A DNA stretch of 64,000 nucleotides, taken from positions 62,214,930-62,278,929 of the forward strand of contig JANCRA010000001.1 of NCBI GenBank assembly GCA_024362935.1, read 5' to 3'. Made by a program: the position numbers and the translations under genes. The notes under the pieces were generated by a model, which worked only from the letters and a program-made list of their open reading frames with translations, did not search any database and was not told the DNA's origin. Position 1 is the stretch's first letter, and each line of letters opens with the position of its first letter. Positions 12,401 through 23,830 of this stretch are shown in pieces. This DNA is from Setophaga petechia. Lineage: Eukaryota > Chordata > Aves > Passeriformes > Parulidae.

Positions 12401-15400
12401 ATAATGCTTGCCTCAGCCCCGTTCCAGAGCCGGGTTTATTGACCTCAAATTCTAGGCACATGCGAGAGCGTTTAAGAGAGGCATGTGCTTCATGTCACAC
12501 TTATCTTTCAGAGCAGGAAAAGGAGGACAATTGGTTTTCCTCCATGTTTCAGTTTCAGCCAAAACCTGAAAGGAATAACAGGCTAGTCTCGAGGTCTGCG
12601 CCTTTAGGCAGCTTTTATGCTAGATAAAATTCAAACCAGAAACTGTCCTACCATAAAAACAAATGCAGAAAGATAAAAACTTTGTAGCAGAAAGTGGAAA
12701 ATGAGGGTAATATACTGGATTTTCCTGTAGCTGTTTGAATATCGGTAGGAAAGTCATGAACAGAAAGAAATTGAGCTGTAACATTTGGATCTGGATCAGC
12801 TGCACTGAAAGTTTTGATTTGGGCCCTGAATTCTGGGTCGTTAATAAAGGATGTTTTGAGACTGAGAAAATCTCACACTGAAAGAATGTGAGATCAGGTC
12901 AGTGAGGGAACATTTCCTCACATGGCACGAAAGGTTGAATCTGGAGGCATTAACCAGCTCAAACACAGAGCTGAAGTGGGGCTGCAGTAACATCAAAGCC
13001 AAATGTGTCCCCTTCAAAACCAGTTGCCCTGCAGAAGCTTTCTGTTCACTATTTTAACAGGAAGAAACTGAGCTGAAATCCAGAGCTATGATGTTTGGTT
13101 TATCAATTTACTCTGCTCTACTCAACCTCATATGTCAGGAATCTCAGAGCATCACCAGGAGTACAGATGTCAGCAGTTGGCAGCCAGTGATTTCTGGCTG
13201 CTCAGAGGTCATTTTTCTCTTGGATTCCCCCTGTGAAAGGTTTCAAATTCACCATTAAACAATATCACATTTCATGCCTGCTTGCTACTTCAGGACCAGG
13301 AACTAAATTTCTTCTGAACAGTGTAACAGTAAAAGCCAGTTCTCTTTTTGATGTTGGATGTTTCTAGGTATGACTGCAGTGCCATAAACTGTTTGTACCT
13401 GTGATCACATCACACATTGTAAAATAGCCAGCACACACTTCTATCCACAAATGCATAAGAAAAAGGAAAAAAAAAATTGCAACAACATGGTTGATTTCTT
13501 ATCAAAATAGGAGAAAAATTAAAAAATATTTACTGATATTAGGTTTTATTTCACCACAATGTTTTGTGGTGATTTTATTTTTGCTAGCAAACACAGACAG
13601 GTTGCTGGATATTCCCAACAAAATATTTTTCATCCCTGTATTATCACTTCATTACATTTATGTACTTGGAGCTTAGCTTGATGGGCAGGATTGAACAGCA
13701 ATAATTGTACTCTCTGCTCCACATCTCAACTTAGCTATAAAGTTGGGACATTCTGGATTTAAAGGGAACGGATCTGGCTTCTAAGGAAGAAAAATAAAAG
13801 GAAAGTTTGGTCAATAAAATAGTTATTTTGCTGCACATTGACTAATTTGCAAAAGATGAGCAGTTCATGCCACAGACATGGAAAGAGAAATCCCTCAGAA
13901 AGCTGAAAGGTCTTGCTTGTGCTGCTTTAAGGCAAGAACGTGTACAAAAATTGTTAAAATTTGTTTTACAAAGGAAAAAGTAAATCATGCTTCTAGCAGA
14001 AGATCTACTGCCTTTCCTAAAGTGCTGCTACTGGAAAATCCAACCTTTTTTGAGAAGATACATGTCAGTACCACAAAACCAAGAAATATATATACATTGA
14101 GATCCACGTTAAGTAGGTGTGTGTGTCTAAATATCAGGAATGACCCTCAGCTCCTGATATAAAGTTCCTTTCACTTTGAAAATTAACTCTGAAATTGTTA
14201 ACTGTGTTATCAAACATGCATTGAGTGTATCAGAGGTCTGTGATGTCACCCAGACAGAAATGAAATGGACACTTTTCTTCTGTTCTGGAGGCATGTTGTA
14301 AAAGAGCCACATAATAATTATTAATTTTTAATTTTTTTTCAAAAGGTGGGATAACCCACAGTCACTTTTCTGCCATTTAACCAATGAGCTCATCATGCAG
14401 CTGAACTTAACAGTATGGGCTACGAGCTGATCATCTGAGTTACTAGTGCTGATGAGCAAATTCTGCAATCAACAGTAATTAATCAGTTTCATTAAGAGAG
14501 TTAGAATACAGTTAGTTAGTATACAGTGGGTTTCACCTCCAATAAATCAAGCTGTATGAAAGCATAAACAGGCAAGAGAATGTTTACAGATGGAAACTCT
14601 GACCTAAGGCTTTAAACAGCCTCAGACCACCGGGGTTTCGTCCTCTTGGGGCTCACGTGCCCCATGCAAAGGGTTCCCTGAATGGCACTTGGGACTCCTC
14701 AGAGCAAATCCCAGGCAGAGCCCCTTGGGTCAGGAATCTCTAGCCAGGAGGATGACATTCCACCTGGCAATCACGTGCCTCATGTCAGCAACGAGCAAAA
14801 TTCTGGACTGCAAAGGGCAGAGATGCTCAGTAGGTGCAGTGGTTACACAGACAATGCCCACAATTCATTTCTCAGCAGCAGCACTCATGCCAGCAACTGA
14901 AACAACAACAGAAAAAGCACTGGAGCATTTTTCCTACAGCTATTTTTTGGATATTTGGGATGAATGGAGGAGGAGAATTCGGGTAAGGCCTGTAGCAATC
15001 AGCTAAACTGAGCTGCTGAAGTCAGAATAGACATTATTGGATGGGAAACAGCTGCCATCCAAGCAACACGAAACCAGTTTGCAGTTTAGGTAACACAAAA
15101 TGCACAAAAGAGCAACAAAATGAGATGATTTACACTATTATTTGTTTTCTCAACTTCCTTTCCTGGGGCACAATTAATCCCCCTGCAGGAGATGACAAGC
15201 TCAGCATATCAGACCTTAAGCATTGCATTAATGGGAAGAGAGAGGGAAGGAGAGGTGAGGCAAAGATGATGTGTCCATTTGCTACTTTACTTCTAAATGC
15301 CACCAGTGCCTTTTAAGACAGTATATATTTGCATTTCTCACTGGAGAATGGCTTATGCAGCAAGTTTCAAGACACACTGCCATCAAGTGTAATCAAATAT

Positions 15401-15405
15401 AAATG
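6433..15405. other. Intergenic DNA, no gene seen
   Basis: About 9 kb of unique-looking, AT-rich DNA. The longest frame in the desert, 252 codons on the minus strand (6301-7059), starts here and runs into the LTR. It is explained by a purine-rich plus strand (stop-poor complement) and has no domain. A 178-codon plus-strand frame at 12091-12627 is likewise unrecognisable. A 20-bp sequence, ACATAGGAGGAGAATAAATA, occurs at both 6749 and 9227. A 9-bp-stem hairpin lies at 13551-13572. Confidence 0.65.
13551..13572. repeat. Short perfect hairpin, 9-bp stem and 4-nt loop
   Basis: TCACCACAA, TGTT, TTGTGGTGA. The stem does not extend because both sides are T-rich, so it is too short for a pre-microRNA. 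Confidence 0.8.
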
Positions 15406-15489
15406 AGATAAGATAAAATATTACATAAAATAAAATATTAAAATAAAACAAAAATGTAAGATAAAATAAAACAAAACAAAATAAATATA
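15406..15489 (+). repeat. Degenerate (AAAAT)n / (AAAAC)n simple repeat
   Basis: A-rich units AAATA, AAAAT and AAAAC follow one another for about 80 bp, beginning AGATAAGATAAAATA and ending ACAAAACAAAATAAA. A low-complexity microsatellite, not coding. Confidence 0.85.
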
Positions 15490-15613
15490 GGAGTATATTT
15501 CAAATATTGTTAGAAAGAAAAGGAATGGAAATTCCACAGACAACAGGCTATCTCATTGCAAAATGAAAGTATTCTATATTCATTCATCATGATGTAGTGA
15601 GTCATTATATATG

Positions 15614-15786
15614 ATATGTTTTCTCAATGGGCCTTATAACATAATCTGTATTATACAGGTTTTCTTAAATAATCTATATTATTATATACTCTAATAATAA
15701 CGTATGGGCTTTCTAATACTCACCTGTATTATGAATTCATTGTAGAATCATCAATGACTCTCTAATATGTTTTCTCAATGGGCCTT
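15614..15786. repeat. 22-bp direct repeat, copies 151 bp apart
   Basis: ATATGTTTTCTCAATGGGCC plus TT occurs exactly at 15614-15635 and again at 15765-15786. Between the copies lies an AT-rich segment in which GAGTCATT (15599) and AATGACTC (about 15753) are inverted relative to each other. This could be a decayed tandem duplication or the edge of an unrecognised element. Confidence 0.8.
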
Positions 15787-17230
15787 TCAGCCTGTTAATG
15801 CAAATTTTCACATCAAGCGTCTCACCGCGCTGCCGAGTTCACAGAAACTGTTCCCACCAATTTTGGCCTAGGGTGGAAGCTGACCCAGGCTTGCTGGATG
15901 AGCAGCACTCCAGGAGGGGATGGCTGCATCCAGGGGAGCCTGCATGGGCTCCTGGAGCAGAGTGGCACCAACCATCACCGCCCTGCCCATGGCACAGGCA
16001 GTGGCACGGGCACCTGCCCACGCACACCTGGCTGCAGTGCCACGGGCAGAACAAATCACCAGCTAATTAATTATTTTCCCCCTGGCCCATTTATAGAAAC
16101 ATAGATAGGTGATTACAGGGCCAGTTAAAGCTGTTTGCATGGCTTTCATGACTTTGGTTTTTGATGGAAATGGTATATGCTGTCATTTCAGCCAAGAAAG
16201 CTCAAACATTTACTTTCGATAGAAATCATAAAGAGCCAGAGCTGCCACTGAAATGCAACAAAGATAAACATTATTTTATGGTAAATAATTGATAAGGCAG
16301 ATTAAAAAAAGTTTAAAACAAAACAAAAAACAAAAGTCCTGCAAGCCTGAGGTAATTTTTACTCGTTTCTCTGCCATGAATTACCTCTTTATCCTTTGCA
16401 CAGAGAGAAAAAGTGGATTCTTTTTGGTCTCTGGCACAACACACATGTTATAAACACTACTTTTTTATAGTCTCTTTAGCTCATTAAGGTATCAAAAGTC
16501 TCCCTCAGCTTCTGTGTAGGATGCTGGGCACTGTTGGACATGGGGTGCTTGGCAGAGGATTCAAGTGCTTTACTTGCCAAACCTCCAATGCCAACTTTGC
16601 CTTTGAAGTCTTTGCCTGCTTGCCCAAGGACTACTCTGTCCCGTGGTAATCCCATTTCCAACCAGAAAGCTTAACCATGAAAAGGTTCTTTGACCCATCT
16701 AATTCTTGGAGGCAGAGATTTTGTAGGGATACCTCAAGGAAAAATAGTCCCCAATGAGTTTTTGATTAATCTGATACCTGTGCCGGGGAATGGGTGGGTT
16801 GCTGCTCTTCCAGCAGCTGTGGAAAACAGTTCTAAATCAGTCACTGACATGAATTCCTTTGCTCCTTCTGATCTGAAAAAGGAGAAAGTGAGAGAGCCAG
16901 GCTCAGAGCTACACCCCAGAAAAATCTAGCAAGACTTCCATCAGAGGGAGGCACCTTTCTGCAGTCATGACAGAGCATTGAAAAGATGGTCTTGGAATCA
17001 TGCTCAGTGGAAAAAAATGGATTAAAATTTGGAAATTTATTTTTTATATTTTTCAAGAAAAATCTTTTCTGTTAACAACTAAATTTCAAATATTTGTGGC
17101 CTAGAAATGAGTAGTGGTGCTTCATACTTTGTCAAAAGCTGGGGCAAAGCAGTTGGTCTTTGCATGTACTGTGAATACATCTGGGAAGACAAGGCTCTTG
17201 AAAAGGTTTGTGCTTGAAACCCAACAGGAA

Positions 17231-17257
17231 CCCCAGTACAGGTGATCTGTACTGGGG
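17231..17257. repeat. Perfect inverted repeat, 10-bp stem and 7-nt loop
   Basis: CCCCAGTACA, seven bases, TGTACTGGGG. The flanks do not pair beyond the stem, so it is a short palindrome, not an extended precursor hairpin. Confidence 0.85.
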
Positions 17258-18466
17258 ACTAAAACACCATAATGTTGCCTGAACAAAACTCACATGCCAG
17301 CTCATTCCAAGGAAATTCATGTCAGGTGTGTCTGCTGGCTGCCCCACACTAAGAATGGGTTGGTTTGTGCTGGAGATCTGGGCCACTGCTCATGTCAGAC
17401 CCAAGGAACTGCAGTCTAGGACGAGTGCACTGCAGTTATCCAAGGGAAAAGAAAGAAATTGCTAATCTGTGGGACCATCTGAAAGCCCTTAAACAGCATA
17501 AACTGAACTTTTAACTAAAAACTGTTAGATTGAATTTATGAACTGATTATTCCTTCTCTATTCTGGTTGGCCTTCCACAGAAATTTTACCTGTTCTCCTC
17601 TAATCATCTCTACTTATTTTTTCTATTGACCCCCTTTCAATTCCTTATAAAGCCATTTATGCTTTTTTTTTTTTTTAATTTTTCCAAATGCTTTAGACCC
17701 CATTCTTTCTGCAACATACAATCCTGGTTTGATTTATTGAATATGAATATCCAGTTATTTTTATGCTTCTGGATAATCTCATGTTGAAGCTTACTGAAGA
17801 TCCACCCTGTTGCTGTGTGAGATTTTGTTGCACCTTTATTTATGACTTTTTACTTTCACAGGATTTGAAGGCAAAAAAATCACATTTGTAAGAAAAAGGA
17901 GATATTCAGAATTACTGAATAATGGAGGGTAAAGGCTCCACTGTTTTAAATCAGGAGATTTCCCTTGAATAAGCAAAACGTTTTGTGCACTTCACTTTGA
18001 GAGAGTTTGCCCTGATTTTTTTTCCCAGGTGTTGAGTGTGGAGCCTTTGGGTATTTGCTTTTTGAACATACTCTGCCTCTAAAAATTTCTCTTTAATTTC
18101 TCTTTTAAAAACTGAAACCTAAAGCTCCTGCTGTCCTGACCACTGTCTTTCAGAACAGAGCAAGCATTAGCAAACTTCTCTTTAAAGTTTTATGTCAGTG
18201 AAACCTGAAGACATTGATTTAAATCATATTCATGGGAAAGACGTATTGCAAAAGGAATTTCACCAAATTAAAGACCAAACGTTAATAAAAGTCACATGAA
18301 ACTGCATGAATTGAGAACATTTTGTTCTCCCACTCATAGATGGGATAACAGAAATAAATTTTAAATAATAATAGAAAAATAAAGGTTAAAATAAAAAAAG
18401 TCAAATGTTTTGTTTGCTCCAAAATTTGCGCATAGATTGATGCACAAAATTATATTAAATCATGAC

Positions 18467-18484
18467 TATATATATATATATATA
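18467..18484. repeat. (TA)9 microsatellite
   Basis: Uninterrupted TA dinucleotides between CATGAC and GTGTCC. Confidence 0.95.
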
Positions 18485-19426
18485 GTGTCCTTAAAACCTT
18501 AAAAGCTATGGGAAAACTGCACTATAGTAATTACATTTCTCATGTAGCAGTTAAACTTTTTCTGTTTCACAGACAGTTAAACATGCAGTTACTTCTGAGT
18601 CATCACATTAACATCACTGCTCCTTCAGAGCTTTTTCTCTGGCTCCATCCACTTCATGCTCTAGATACTGCAGCTACCAGTACTTACAAATGATTTACAC
18701 AGATTACACACTGCTTCATTTATGTATAAAAATTATACAAATGCACTGGAGTACGAATTGGCAAAACAGAGTCAGCTTTATGCAGTACATTTTCCAGTTT
18801 CCATAGTATTTTCCTAATTCTGTCAAGTTAATTCATGTACTGTGAGACACTTGACTTGAAGACAGGCTCTGACTCTTGCTTCAAGAGCATTATAATGAAT
18901 ATTTTTCGTTCCCCTTCATTATTATGCATTTGTAAACTCCAATAGTCATATTCCACCAGAGGAAAATAGTTCTCTACCACAGGAGAACCCTGGTTCTTCC
19001 CCTCAAAGCTGTGTGTTTTCCTTCATTAAGACAAGCCTCAGAAAACTTAACCATAAGATGGCACCAAGACATACCATGGAATTTCTGACGCTGATCCTGA
19101 TATACATATTTGTTCTCCAGTCATATCTTTTGTACCAATCCTTCCCTACTTTCCCATTTCACCCCCTACCAGACTGGGTTTTATATTACTGTCAGATGGT
19201 AGTTCAGTTTAAATCACTGAACTAGCCAAAGATTTTACCATCCAGGTCATGCTGAAAAATACTGGAGGCTTTGGTTTGCTGGGATAAATAATCACTGAGA
19301 GCTTCACCCCAGAATGCAAAGCAACAACCAGCAAAGGTCTTGGCAGCTGCCAGCCCTGTAAAGAAAAAAAAAAAAAATTGGAAGCCTATCCAAACCATTG
19401 TTAACAGAATCTGAATATTTTCCAGC

Positions 19427-19485
19427 TTTTCCTGAGCAATTATTATAAAACTGAATGTTTTCCTGAGTGATTGTTATAGAACTGA
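19427..19485. repeat. Diverged two-copy tandem repeat, period 31 bp
   Basis: TTTTCCTGAGCAATTATTAT and its continuation to AACTGA recur 31 bp later, with four mismatches in 28 bases. Confidence 0.7.
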
Positions 19486-22400
19486 CACGTCCCTGGGTAT
19501 TTCTGCCTCCTCTTTCTCCTCTGGTACAGCCAGGAGCAGCAGGATGCTCACCTGGCCACCAAAGCACCACACCTGAACACCATCAGGACCAGAATATTCC
19601 TCTTTTCTCCAAAAGTTTGGCATTTCCTGGCTGCTAAAGACCAGTGAAGCTCAGGGCTGGTGGTTTCACCACAGCTTTTGTCCCTTTTTGTCATTAGCTG
19701 CCCTCTCCATTGGTCATTACTCCCTAATGATGTGCAGGGCTTCCATCTGTGAAAAGCACCCTGGGTGCATTTTAAAGCATTACAGGAGTATTTCAATGAA
19801 AATATTAACAATGACCTTTCTTTCTCTCCCTCTCTAATGGGTGCTGTATGCTATTTGCACTTTTAGAGCAAAGGCTATTTCAACTTTTTTCCATTATATA
19901 ATTCTCCCCCCACCCCCCCCTGCCAATGGTTTATAACTGTGCAATAAAAATTCACTCAGCTTGAATCTTGGCAAACAAGGTTTTAAGTTGGAAAAAATGT
20001 CACTAAAGCCAAGTTGGAGTTTAAAGAGTGTAAAATATGAAGAGGACTGAATTTTCTTAAATACATTTTTGTGCTTACACAAATGAAAAACAGATTAATT
20101 TTTTATATTTATTGAACTTTGATTGCCATACACAAAATAAGTTCACTGTTGAGGGTGTTTTTCTTGGTCCAAAAATACAGGCATGTTAAGTACATTATTT
20201 ATTGTCAGACTATGAAAAGGAGAAAGGTGGTACCTAGGAAAGAAAAATAATCATATGAATAATTAACTTAAGCTTGAAATAAAGCTCATAACATGAGGTT
20301 TTCCCAAGATTGTCTACTTACTTAAGTAATGAGGCAAAGCATTCATTTAAATGAAATGCAAACTGTTACCAGTCTCAAAAACTCTGGGGCCCATTTTAAT
20401 GCACCATGGATGGTGTATTATATTTTTATCTGATTTCTATTCATCACTAGGATGGCTTCAAGGAATCTACTGGAAGAAAATGTTCTGATACATCTCTTGG
20501 TTGCATTAGGAAGACTTTTGAGAGGGGTGTCACAAACTGAAAACATCCAAGAGCTTTGGATGAGTGCAGCAGAACAGTCAGAACAGCACTGTAACTAAAA
20601 GGAAACCTGAAGCACTACATGCTGCTCACAAATCCTTCCTTTGCTGTGACCCTAAACAAACCTCTTATTGATGCCATAAAAGGCAGATTAATTATTTTCT
20701 CATTTTGGTCTCAGTGAGGGAAGGTGCTGTCACCAGAAAAGCATCTCAGAGTGCCCAGAATTTTGTCATTCAGCTGTGTGAAACAGGTGAATGATGTTTT
20801 CAAAGCCAAGTAGATAAAAAAAGTCTCAGTTTGAAAGCACATGAAAGGTGTCTCATTTGATGTCCTTACACAGTGCTCCATGGATTTTTCTTGTTTCAGC
20901 ACAAGGAGCTATGAGCTCTACCTGAAAGGATTTTAGCAGCAATCATTGTAAAAAAAGTGCCAGAGCAAAGCTTAATTAGAGATGAAAAATTATAAAGTGT
21001 TTAGTTCTATTAATAACCTTCGTATACAAAAATAAAAGTGCCTGAGAAGGAAGAGGAGGAGGAAGGAAACAGGAGCAGAAAGCCAAGATCCAATGGTGAA
21101 AGGTCCCATACTGAGCTCCAGAAATATTTCTCTTGTGAAAGGTGCTCTGACCTCTCCTCTGAGTGCAACAAATTCTCCTCTTCCCACTCAAATGCCAAAG
21201 ACATAAAAGATTCCCCTCCTATTGCTTGCCTTTATCAACTACTTAAATGTGGATATGGTGATTATATGATTCTTTCAATCAAAATACCTCAGACTTGGGA
21301 AGCTGAAAAAGACTTCCTCAGTGCAGTTTTATTATGTATTTCCTCCCCAAACCAGTGTCCTTGTAGAATTGAAAACTAGTGCTTAATGGTTAGAATAAAG
21401 GTCCAAGAGTCACAGTTTCTTATTTTTACTGCTAATGATTCCACACAGTTGTTCTCTGGCTTTGGCAAGTCATTTAATTAGTTTCTCCTGATTTCTAACA
21501 TTGCATTGATGGAAGATGTATGATATATCTAATATATATATTATGAAGCATTTATTATGCACTTTAATAGCATAAATAAACACACATGGTAGACACCATG
21601 AAAAATGCTGAAGACCTTCAGTAGAGGTGCATAAATGACATATTTAACAACCATAATTTCAATAGCTCATCCACGTAGTTCAATGGATTTTGTGCCATGG
21701 AGAACAGAGAATTAAAGGGGGACAGTGAAATTTCTCAAGAGCTGTAATCACATCTAGAGATCTCATAGGTTTGGTTTAGTGTTGCACCAAGAATAAGCTG
21801 GTGGAATACAGTCTGTGCTTCTCTTCAGAGATTAATATTCATGAGAAACTAAGAAATGTATTCCATTTTGTGCTGTTTCCCACAACAGTCTGACACAAAA
21901 TATATTAGGAGAACTTTGGCAGGCATCTGATATAATAAAATATTCGGTTTACAAAGCAGAAAGTGTGCCCTGCGCTCTTCCATAAATCTACTATAATAGG
22001 CACTTGTGGCAAAAAATACATTTCTGAACACATAGAAAACACAGATTACAGCATAATCATGATGTAATTGGTTGAAAGCCACCAGGGCTGTTTTCTGCTG
22101 TGAGCCATATAAAAGCTCTCTGACTATTTTAAGTTCAGGGCAGAATGAAGTGAGAGGAAGCCTCCGCAGATTTGACTTTGCTGGAAGTCACATGAGCAGA
22201 TGAAATGAGATCAACTTGTAAAGCAGAGGCAAGCTGTGGCTGGAAAGACTTCCTCATGGCTGCTGTGTTTGTGAGCTCAGAGGAGAGCTAAAGCCACGCA
22301 GACCATGGCTGTGGAGTCAGTGAGCACATCCTCCCTGCTTCCTACCATGTTTTCTACCCTTACAGCAAGTCAATGAGGTGTACATGGGGCTCCTTCACTC

Positions 22401-23589
22401 ACCAGCACAGCAAAGGTAAGTCTGAAATGTCCAAAATGCCAATGCACCAGTTCCCAACGAGTTCCTGCACATCTGGCTCTTTCTGTGAGCAAACAGGGGG
22501 ATTTTTTTCCAGGAAGAAGTATTGGAAATTGCTCACAAATGTGCTGCATCGATCCAAATCATTTATAATCATTTGACTTTGGGTTTTGGGCACATGATTT
22601 ACATTTGCACTTGCACACAGGCAGACAGATCCTCCCCATCTCTCTCCCTCTCTCATGCTCTCCTATGAAAGCAGTTGCTATTTCCTGACTGGCTTCCTTC
22701 CAAATTTGTGAACCAATTTAATTTGGCACCTTTTAACTCATTCCATTCCACCACAAACCTTGCCTAGGAAAGAAAGAGAGAGAAAAAACCCCATGGGACC
22801 ACAGAAAGGAGGTGGACAAAGAAGAAAACTGAAGGACCAGCAAGCCAAGAGTGTCAATGCTGGTGTATAAAACAGATGGAACCACCAAAATTGGGCATCC
22901 TCTGTGCCAGGTGCTTCTGCAGAATCAAAGGTGAGCTGGGAATGATAAACTCTGCAAGTTTCCCAGTCTGAGCCCAATGTGACATTACTGATTTAGAGCC
23001 CCAAGTCAGCATCTGCACAAAACCTTCTCAGACCTGCCTCCAACCTGTCCAAGCAGGGTAATGTGGGGTGGATAAATCCCCATCTGGACGCTGCCCATGC
23101 CATTACAGGATACTGCCACACTCCTGCATGATTTGGTGGGAAATCCTGGGCCTTTCTGGAGATTTCCCAGGTGCTGTGGGGAGGCAGAGGCACCCCCAGC
23201 TCTCTGCCAGGTGACAGCATCCCCCTGGGAGCAGTGAGGAAACGACAAGCAAAGTGTGGCTGTCACAGCTGGGCTCTGGTGTGGAGTCAGCACAGCTGTG
23301 TGCTCCCCTCCCCACAGCCCAGCTGGGGGAGTGAATGGCCCCAGCATCACCAGCATCAGGAAATGTGTGTGTGCCTGCACTGAACAGACACTGGGCTCCT
23401 TCCCCAGGAGCTCTCAGAGCAGTCCTTCAAAAGGTGGAAGACATTTGGTAACTGGTATGAACAGTACCTTTTTTTTCCTCCTGCTACCAGGAAGAAAATA
23501 ACTCAGCTTCTAAGTCTGGACCATGTTAAAACACCTCAAGAGAAAGATTCAGAATACCTAAATTAGACCAACCCAACTGCATCCTCTCC

Positions 23590-23830
23590 AGCAGCAGATG
23601 TACAGCTTTTGTGGCACATCCAGAGATCCATTAATCACCTCCAGGGTTGCTGACACCAGCCTGTTCCAAAGCTTGGCAACCCTTTCAGTGAAGAGATTTT
23701 TCCTAATATCCAATCTCAGCCTTCCTGGTGCAGTTGGAGGCTGTTTCCTCTTGTTCTGCCACTTGTTACTTGGAGGAATAGACTGACCCTCCCCTCTCAG
23801 AGAAGTCTGGGGCCCAATTAAAAGGACAGT
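23590..23830 (-). mobile_element. CR1 LINE 3'-end fragment
   Basis: The plus strand contains GCCTGTTCCAAAG, TTTCAGTGAAGAGATTTTTC and CTAATATCCAATCTCAGCC, then CTCTTGTTCTGCCACTTGTT. These are landmarks of the avian CR1 3' region in reverse complement. Translating the minus strand gives the familiar CR1-derived run RLRLDIRKNLFTERV...WNRL. The fragment lacks the terminal octamer end and is diverged. The 101-codon minus-strand frame at 23558-23863 is this element, not a gene. Confidence 0.88.

Larger units (their letters stand above)
15490..23589. other. Intergenic DNA, no gene seen
   Basis: Non-coding. Contents: the 22-bp direct repeat, a GC-rich patch at about 15825-16050 followed by a TAATTAATTA motif, a 10-bp-stem hairpin at 17231-17257, (TA)n at 18467-18484, a 31-bp-period tandem pair at 19427-19485, and a purine-rich stretch at about 21038-21080. 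A TATAAAAG-like sequence at about 22108 has no coding region behind it. ORFs are at most 124 codons and unrecognised. Confidence 0.65.

Noticed and set aside
12091..12627. 178-codon plus-strand ORF
   Set aside because: No recognisable domain, overlapping minus-strand frames of 134 and 68 codons, and no splice or promoter context.
13551..13572. Possible microRNA hairpin
   Set aside because: The stem is only 9 bp and the flanks do not pair; a precursor needs a far longer stem.
22104..22380. ATATAAAAGCTC followed by a short ATG frame at 22304
   Set aside because: The frame is only about two dozen codons, with no known peptide and no supporting signals.
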